Part shown: piece by piece, positions 6,599 through 10,240 of the stretch
How positions within the stretch are numbered: the stretch's first letter is position 1
How the letters are laid out: every line of letters starts with the position of its first letter
From: an uncultured Alphaproteobacteria bacterium
GTDB taxonomy: Bacteria > Pseudomonadota > Alphaproteobacteria > Rhizobiales > Beijerinckiaceae
Length of the DNA stretch: 10,240 nucleotides
Assembly: GCA_937903315.1 (NCBI GenBank)
Contig: CALCZO010000301.1
Span: forward strand, 1 to 10,240
Direction of reading: 5' to 3'
Program-made: the position numbers and the translations under genes
Notes under the pieces: model-generated
Told to the model about the DNA's origin: nothing
The model's database searches: none
The model's input: the letters and a program-made list of their open reading frames with translations, nothing else

Positions 6599-7870
6599 AT
6601 GATACCGGCGCGTCACCAGCCTTCGGCACCTCTGTCCCGTTCCGCCATGGCCTATGTTCTGGCAGGAGGACGCGGCTCCCGGCTGATGGAACTGACCGAT
6701 CGTCGTGCCAAGCCGGCGGTATACTTTGGCGGCAAATCGCGGATCATTGATTTTGCCCTGTCCAATGCGGTCAATTCCGGCATCCGGCGTATCGCGGTGG
6801 CAACCCAGTACAAGGCCCATTCGCTGATCCGGCATCTGCAGCTTGGCTGGAACTTCTTCCGCACCGAGCGCAACGAAACCTTCGACATCCTGCCCGCCTC
6901 CCAGCGCGTCTCGGAAGACCGCTGGTATGTCGGAACCGCCGATGCAGTATTCCAGAACCTTGATATCATTCAGGATTACGATCCGAAGTATATCATCCTG
7001 CTGGCTGGCGACCATATCTACAAGATGGACTACGAGCAGATGCTCCAGCAGCATGTGGAGCAGAATGCGGATGTCACCGTCGGCTGCCTTGAGGTGACGA
7101 AGAAGGAGGCAACCGGGTTCGGCGTGATGCAGATCGACGAGAACGACCGCATCGTCGAATTTTTCGAAAAGCCCAAGAAGCCGCCGACCATGCCCGGCAA
7201 GTCGGACAAGTGCCTGGCCAGCATGGGCATCTATGTGTTCAACACCGAGTTTCTGGCCGATCAGCTCAATCGTGACGCCGACGACATGAATTCGAGCCAC
7301 GATTTCGGCAAGGATATCATCCCCTACATCGTCAAGAACGGCAAAGCGGTGGCGCATCATTTCTCGCGCTCCTGCGTCCGCTCCGAGCAGGAAACGACCG
7401 CCTACTGGCGCGATGTCGGCACGGTGGATGCCTATTGGTCTGCCAATATCGACCTGACCGATGTCGTGCCCGAACTCGATCTCTACGACCGCAACTGGCC
7501 GATCTGGACCTATGGCGAAATCACCCCGCCGGCGAAATTCGTCCATGACATCGACGGCCGTCGCGGCCATGCGATGTCGTCGCTGGTCTCCGGCGGCTGC
7601 ATCGTCTCGGGCTCGCAGCTCAAGCGCTCGCTGCTGTTCACCGGCGTCAGAGTCAATTCCTATTCGTCGATCGAGAACGCGGTCATCCTGCCTTACGTCA
7701 ATGTCGGCCGGCACGCGCGGCTCAAGAATGTCGTGGTTGACCGCGGCGTCACCATTCCCGAGGGGCTGGTGGTCGGCGAGGACCCGGTGCTCGACGGCCA
7801 GCGCTTCCGCCGCTCGGACGGCGGGGTCTGCCTGATCACCGAACGCATGATCGCCCGGCTGGGGACCTAG
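6599..7870 (+). CDS. glgC: Glucose-1-phosphate adenylyltransferase (ADP-glucose pyrophosphorylase)
   Basis: GlgC makes ADP-glucose and pyrophosphate from ATP and glucose-1-phosphate, the committed and allosterically controlled step of bacterial glycogen synthesis. The 423 residues match the family (about 420). The N-terminal nucleotidyltransferase domain shows LAGGRGSRL (21-29), GGKSRIIDFALSN with Lys46 at the place of the E. coli activator-site Lys39, WYVGTADAV (109-117) with Tyr110, the catalytic AGDHIYKMD with Asp138, and the sugar-phosphate lysine in FFEKP (Lys191). The C-terminal left-handed beta-helix domain carries the repeating hexapeptide-like pattern from about residue 325 onward. 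The wording resembles alphaproteobacterial GlgC. The Agrobacterium enzyme is activated by fructose-6-phosphate and pyruvate, so a similar response is likely but not provable here. The ATG at 6599 has a ribosome binding site 7 bases upstream. It is the first gene of the glgC-glgA-pgm run and ends 5 bp before glgA. Confidence 0.98.
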   Translation: MIPARHQPSAPLSRSAMAYVLAGGRGSRLMELTDRRAKPAVYFGGKSRIIDFALSNAVNSGIRRIAVATQYKAHSLIRHLQLGWNFFRTERNETFDILPASQRVSEDRWYVGTADAVFQNLDIIQDYDPKYIILLAGDHIYKMDYEQMLQQHVEQNADVTVGCLEVTKKEATGFGVMQIDENDRIVEFFEKPKKPPTMPGKSDKCLASMGIYVFNTEFLADQLNRDADDMNSSHDFGKDIIPYIVKNGKAVAHHFSRSCVRSEQETTAYWRDVGTVDAYWSANIDLTDVVPELDLYDRNWPIWTYGEITPPAKFVHDIDGRRGHAMSSLVSGGCIVSGSQLKRSLLFTGVRVNSYSSIENAVILPYVNVGRHARLKNVVVDRGVTIPEGLVVGEDPVLDGQRFRRSDGGVCLITERMIARLGT

Positions 7871-7873
7871 CCG
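7856..7873 (+). promoter_or_regulatory. Small hairpin at the glgC-glgA junction with the glgA ribosome binding site in its loop
   Basis: CGGCT (7856-7860) and AGCCG (7869-7873) form a 5-bp stem spanning the glgC stop codon. The 8-base loop holds GGGGA (7861-7865), the best ribosome binding site for the glgA ATG at 7876. Ribosomes ending glgC translation would open this stem, consistent with translational coupling. The stem is short and may be coincidental. Confidence 0.3.
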
Positions 7874-7875
7874 CC

Positions 7876-9330
7876 ATGGACAAGATTCGGGTCCTGTCCG
7901 TCGCCTCCGAGGTGTTTCCCCTCATCAAGACCGGCGGACTGGCCGATGTTGCCGGCGCCCTGCCGCTGGCGCTGGCTGGCGCGGGCGTCGAGATGCGGAC
8001 GCTGGTGCCCTGCTATCCGGTGATCCGCGAGAAGCTGAAGAAGGCAGTGCTCGAACACGAATTTGCCGAGTTCTACGGCGGCAAGGCGCGGATCCTGTCG
8101 GCCAGCTTCAACGACCTGCCGCTACTGCTGCTCGAAGCCCCGCATCTCTACGACCGGCCCGGCAATCCGTATGTGCAGGCCGATGGCCAGAACTGGCCGG
8201 ACAACGCGATCCGCTATGCCGCCCTTGCCCGCGCCGGGGCCTCGATTGGCCAGGGGCTTCTCAAGGGCTTTCGGCCCGATGTCATCCACTGCCACGACTG
8301 GCAGGCCGGCCTGCTTCCCGCCTTCCTGCACTACGATGGCCGGCCACGGCCAAAAACCGTGATGACGGTGCATAATCTTGCGTTTCAGGGCCAGTTTCCG
8401 GCGGAGATGCTCGGCGCCATCGGCCTGCCGCCGCAAGCCTACAGTTTTGACGGCGTCGAATATTACGGCACCATCGGCTATCTCAAGGCCGGGCTGAAAT
8501 TCGCCGACCGGATCACCACCGTCTCGCCGACCTACGCGACCGAAATTCGCGGGACCGAGGCCGGGATGGGACTGGACGGACTGCTTAACGAGCGGGCGCG
8601 CGATCTCGTCGGCATCATCAACGGCATCGATACGCGAGTGTGGAACCCGGCAACCGACGCGGCGCTGGAATCGAACTACGATGCCGACACTCTCGGTGCC
8701 CGCTGGCTCAACAAGAAGGCTCTGCAGGAGCGCATGGGGCTCGATGGCGATGCCAATGCGCTGCTGATCGGGATCGTGACCCGCCTGTCCTGGCAAAAGG
8801 GGCTGGACCTCGTGCTTCAGGCGTTGCCGGTGCTGGACGAGATCGAGGCGCAATGCGTGCTGCTCGGGGCGGGCGATGCCGGGCTTGAGGAGAGCTTCCG
8901 CCGCGCGGCTGCCCGTTATCCGGGGCGGATCGCCTGTGAATTCGGCTATGATGAGCAGCTTGCGCATCAGATTCAGGCCGGCAGCGACGCACTGCTCGTT
9001 CCCTCCCGGTTCGAGCCTTGCGGCCTGACCCAGCTCTGTGCCCTGCGCTATGGCGCGGTGCCGATCGTCTCGCGCGTCGGCGGGCTGGCCGACACCATCG
9101 TCGACGCCAATGAAATGGCGTTGTCGTCCGGCGTTGCAACCGGGATCCAGTTCCATCCCGTCACGCTCGATGCGCTGACCGGCGCCTTGCGCCGCGCCGC
9201 CGAACTCTATGCCAGCCCCGATGACTGGCAGCTGATGCAGGCCAACGGCATGCAGGCCGATGTGTCATGGGCCGGGCCGGCACGCCGGTATGCGCTTCTT
9301 TACCGGACGCTGCTAGGCAAGGCGGCCTGA
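7876..9330 (+). CDS. glgA: Glycogen synthase (ADP-glucose type)
   Basis: GlgA is a family 5 glycosyltransferase with two Rossmann (GT-B) domains. It adds glucose from ADP-glucose to the non-reducing ends of alpha-1,4-glucan. The 484 residues match the usual length (about 475-485). The N-terminal domain has KTGGLADV, with the ADP-glucose-binding Lys18 (E. coli Lys15), then HCHDWQ (138-143) and TVHN (164-167). The C-terminal domain has TRLSWQKG with Arg303 and Lys308, which correspond to E. coli Arg300 and Lys305. It also has SRFEPCGL with Glu380 (E. coli Glu377) and the GGLADT nucleotide loop (402-407). The ATG at 7876 begins the family-typical short strand before the KTGG loop, so no other start is needed. 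The gene sits 5 bp after glgC and 23 bp before pgm, so it is almost surely in their operon. Its substrate comes directly from GlgC. No frame damage or missing residue is visible. Confidence 0.98.
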   Translation: MDKIRVLSVASEVFPLIKTGGLADVAGALPLALAGAGVEMRTLVPCYPVIREKLKKAVLEHEFAEFYGGKARILSASFNDLPLLLLEAPHLYDRPGNPYVQADGQNWPDNAIRYAALARAGASIGQGLLKGFRPDVIHCHDWQAGLLPAFLHYDGRPRPKTVMTVHNLAFQGQFPAEMLGAIGLPPQAYSFDGVEYYGTIGYLKAGLKFADRITTVSPTYATEIRGTEAGMGLDGLLNERARDLVGIINGIDTRVWNPATDAALESNYDADTLGARWLNKKALQERMGLDGDANALLIGIVTRLSWQKGLDLVLQALPVLDEIEAQCVLLGAGDAGLEESFRRAAARYPGRIACEFGYDEQLAHQIQAGSDALLVPSRFEPCGLTQLCALRYGAVPIVSRVGGLADTIVDANEMALSSGVATGIQFHPVTLDALTGALRRAAELYASPDDWQLMQANGMQADVSWAGPARRYALLYRTLLGKAA

Positions 9331-9353
9331 TCCTTCCTCAACGAGAGCCCGCG

Positions 9354-10240
9354 ATGATCAAGACGGTTGCCACCACCCCCTTCACCGATCAGAAGCCGGG
9401 CACCTCCGGCCTGCGCAAGAAGGTACCGGTGTTCCAGACACCGCATTATGTCGCCAATTTCGTCCAGTCGATCATCGATTGCCTCGACGGATTTGCCGGA
9501 ACAACGCTGGTCGTGGGCGGCGACGGCCGGTATTTCAATCGCGAAACCATCCAGACGGTGCTGAAGATCGCGGCTGCCAACGGGTTTGGCCGCGTGCTCG
9601 TCGGCAAGGGCGGCATCCTGTCGACTCCGGCCGCCTCCAACGTCATCCGACAGTACGGGGCTTTCGGTGGCATCATCCTGTCGGCCAGCCACAATCCCGG
9701 CGGGCCGGACGGTGATTTCGGCATCAAGTACAACATCGGCAACGGCGGCCCGGCACCGGAAAAGATCACCGATGCGGTCTATGCCCGCACCAGGGTGATC
9801 GACCGCTACCGCATCCTCGATGCGGCGGATGTCGATCTCGACACGGTCGGCACGGTCGCCCTTGGCCCCATGACGGTCGAGGTGCTTGATCCCGTCGCCG
9901 ATTATGCCCGGCTGATGCAGTCGCTGTTCGATTTCGACGCGATCGCCGCGATGATCAGGGGCGGTTTCCGCGTGACGTTTGACGCGATGAGCGCAGTGAC
10001 CGGCCCCTATGGCCACGCCATCCTTGAAGGGATGCTGGGGGCGAAGCCGGGCAGCGTCCTCAACGGCGTGCCGTTGCCCGATTTCGGCCACCACCATCCC
10101 GACCCGAACATGGTACATTGCAAGCATCTGTTCGACATGGCCTATGGCCCGGATGCGCCCGATTTCTGCGCCGCCTCGGACGGTGACGGCGACCGCAACC
10201 TGATCATCGGCAAGGGCATGTTCGTCACCCCGTCCGATTC
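9354..10240 (+). CDS. pgm: Alpha-D-glucose phosphoglucomutase, N-terminal part (3' end outside window)
   Basis: Pgm interconverts glucose-1-phosphate and glucose-6-phosphate through a phosphoserine intermediate, supplying GlgC and recovering the product of GlgP. The frame is open from the ATG at 9354 through 295 complete codons to the window edge. The full protein in this family is about 540-550 residues. The N-terminus has the typical PGTSGLRKKV segment (15-24). The catalytic loop is SASHNPGG with the phosphorylated serine at Ser112. The metal-binding loop DGDGDR lies at 276-281 (Asp276, Asp278, Asp280). The first residue of the catalytic loop is Ser where many family members have Thr. This is a mild change and not expected to inactivate the enzyme. 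GAGAG at 9343-9347 is a modest ribosome binding site 6 bases before the start. It belongs to the alpha-PGM type found next to glgA in rhizobia, rather than the PgcA or ManB types. The same gene has been called exoC in some rhizobia because of its role in polysaccharide synthesis. Confidence 0.95.
   Translation, partial: MIKTVATTPFTDQKPGTSGLRKKVPVFQTPHYVANFVQSIIDCLDGFAGTTLVVGGDGRYFNRETIQTVLKIAAANGFGRVLVGKGGILSTPAASNVIRQYGAFGGIILSASHNPGGPDGDFGIKYNIGNGGPAPEKITDAVYARTRVIDRYRILDAADVDLDTVGTVALGPMTVEVLDPVADYARLMQSLFDFDAIAAMIRGGFRVTFDAMSAVTGPYGHAILEGMLGAKPGSVLNGVPLPDFGHHHPDPNMVHCKHLFDMAYGPDAPDFCAASDGDGDRNLIIGKGMFVTPSD

Noticed and set aside
6575..7714. 379-codon minus-strand open frame opposite glgC
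   Set aside because: It is a shadow of glgC, whose catalytic residues are complete on the plus strand.
8122..9156. 344-codon minus-strand open frame opposite glgA
   Set aside because: It is a shadow of glgA with no recognisable domain.
9300..10127. 275-codon minus-strand open frame opposite pgm
   Set aside because: The plus strand reads as an uninterrupted phosphoglucomutase with its SASHNPGG and DGDGDR loops.
1..10240. Search for tRNA or rRNA genes, CRISPR arrays, insertion sequences, toxin-antitoxin or defence genes
   Set aside because: Nothing by eye supports any of them. Genes fill nearly all of the window and no gene-free stretch exceeds 200 bp.

Overview
This is a GC-rich window carrying central-carbon and glycogen-storage genes. 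It most likely comes from an alphaproteobacterium, probably of the order Hyphomicrobiales (rhizobia and relatives). That placement is inferred from high third-position GC, the glgC-glgA-pgm gene order known from Rhizobium and Agrobacterium, and the wording of the GlgC and GlgP proteins. No sequence search was possible, so no genus is named.

Layout. Positions 2-547 hold the 3' end of glpD (aerobic glycerol-3-phosphate dehydrogenase). A 152-bp spacer with two hairpins follows. Then pgi (glucose-6-phosphate isomerase, 700-2367) and glgP (glycogen phosphorylase, 2384-4879) lie 16 bp apart and probably form one transcription unit. A strong symmetrical hairpin at 4903-4931 separates glgP from selO (protein adenylyltransferase SelO/YdiU), which lies convergently on the minus strand (4938-6401, possibly starting at 6509). 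A divergent control region of about 200 bp follows. Then comes glgC (6599-7870), glgA (7876-9330) and the first 295 codons of pgm (from 9354, running off the window). The glgC-glgA-pgm spacing is tight (5 and 23 bp), as in an operon.

How the genes fit together. GlpD feeds glycerol carbon in as dihydroxyacetone phosphate. Gluconeogenesis (not in this window) would bring it to fructose-6-phosphate, which Pgi interconverts with glucose-6-phosphate. Pgm interconverts glucose-6-phosphate and glucose-1-phosphate. GlgC activates glucose-1-phosphate to ADP-glucose and GlgA polymerises it. GlgP releases glucose-1-phosphate from the polymer again. The branching enzyme (glgB) and debranching enzyme (glgX) are not in the window. 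SelO occupies the gap between glgP and glgC where many relatives carry glgB.

I see no mobile element, CRISPR array, RNA gene or clear unknown system. All recognised genes have intact reading frames and their key catalytic residues. The points most worth a second look are the selO insertion in the glycogen locus, a sharp fall in GC and rare-codon cluster at the 3' end of glpD, and the small inverted repeats between genes.
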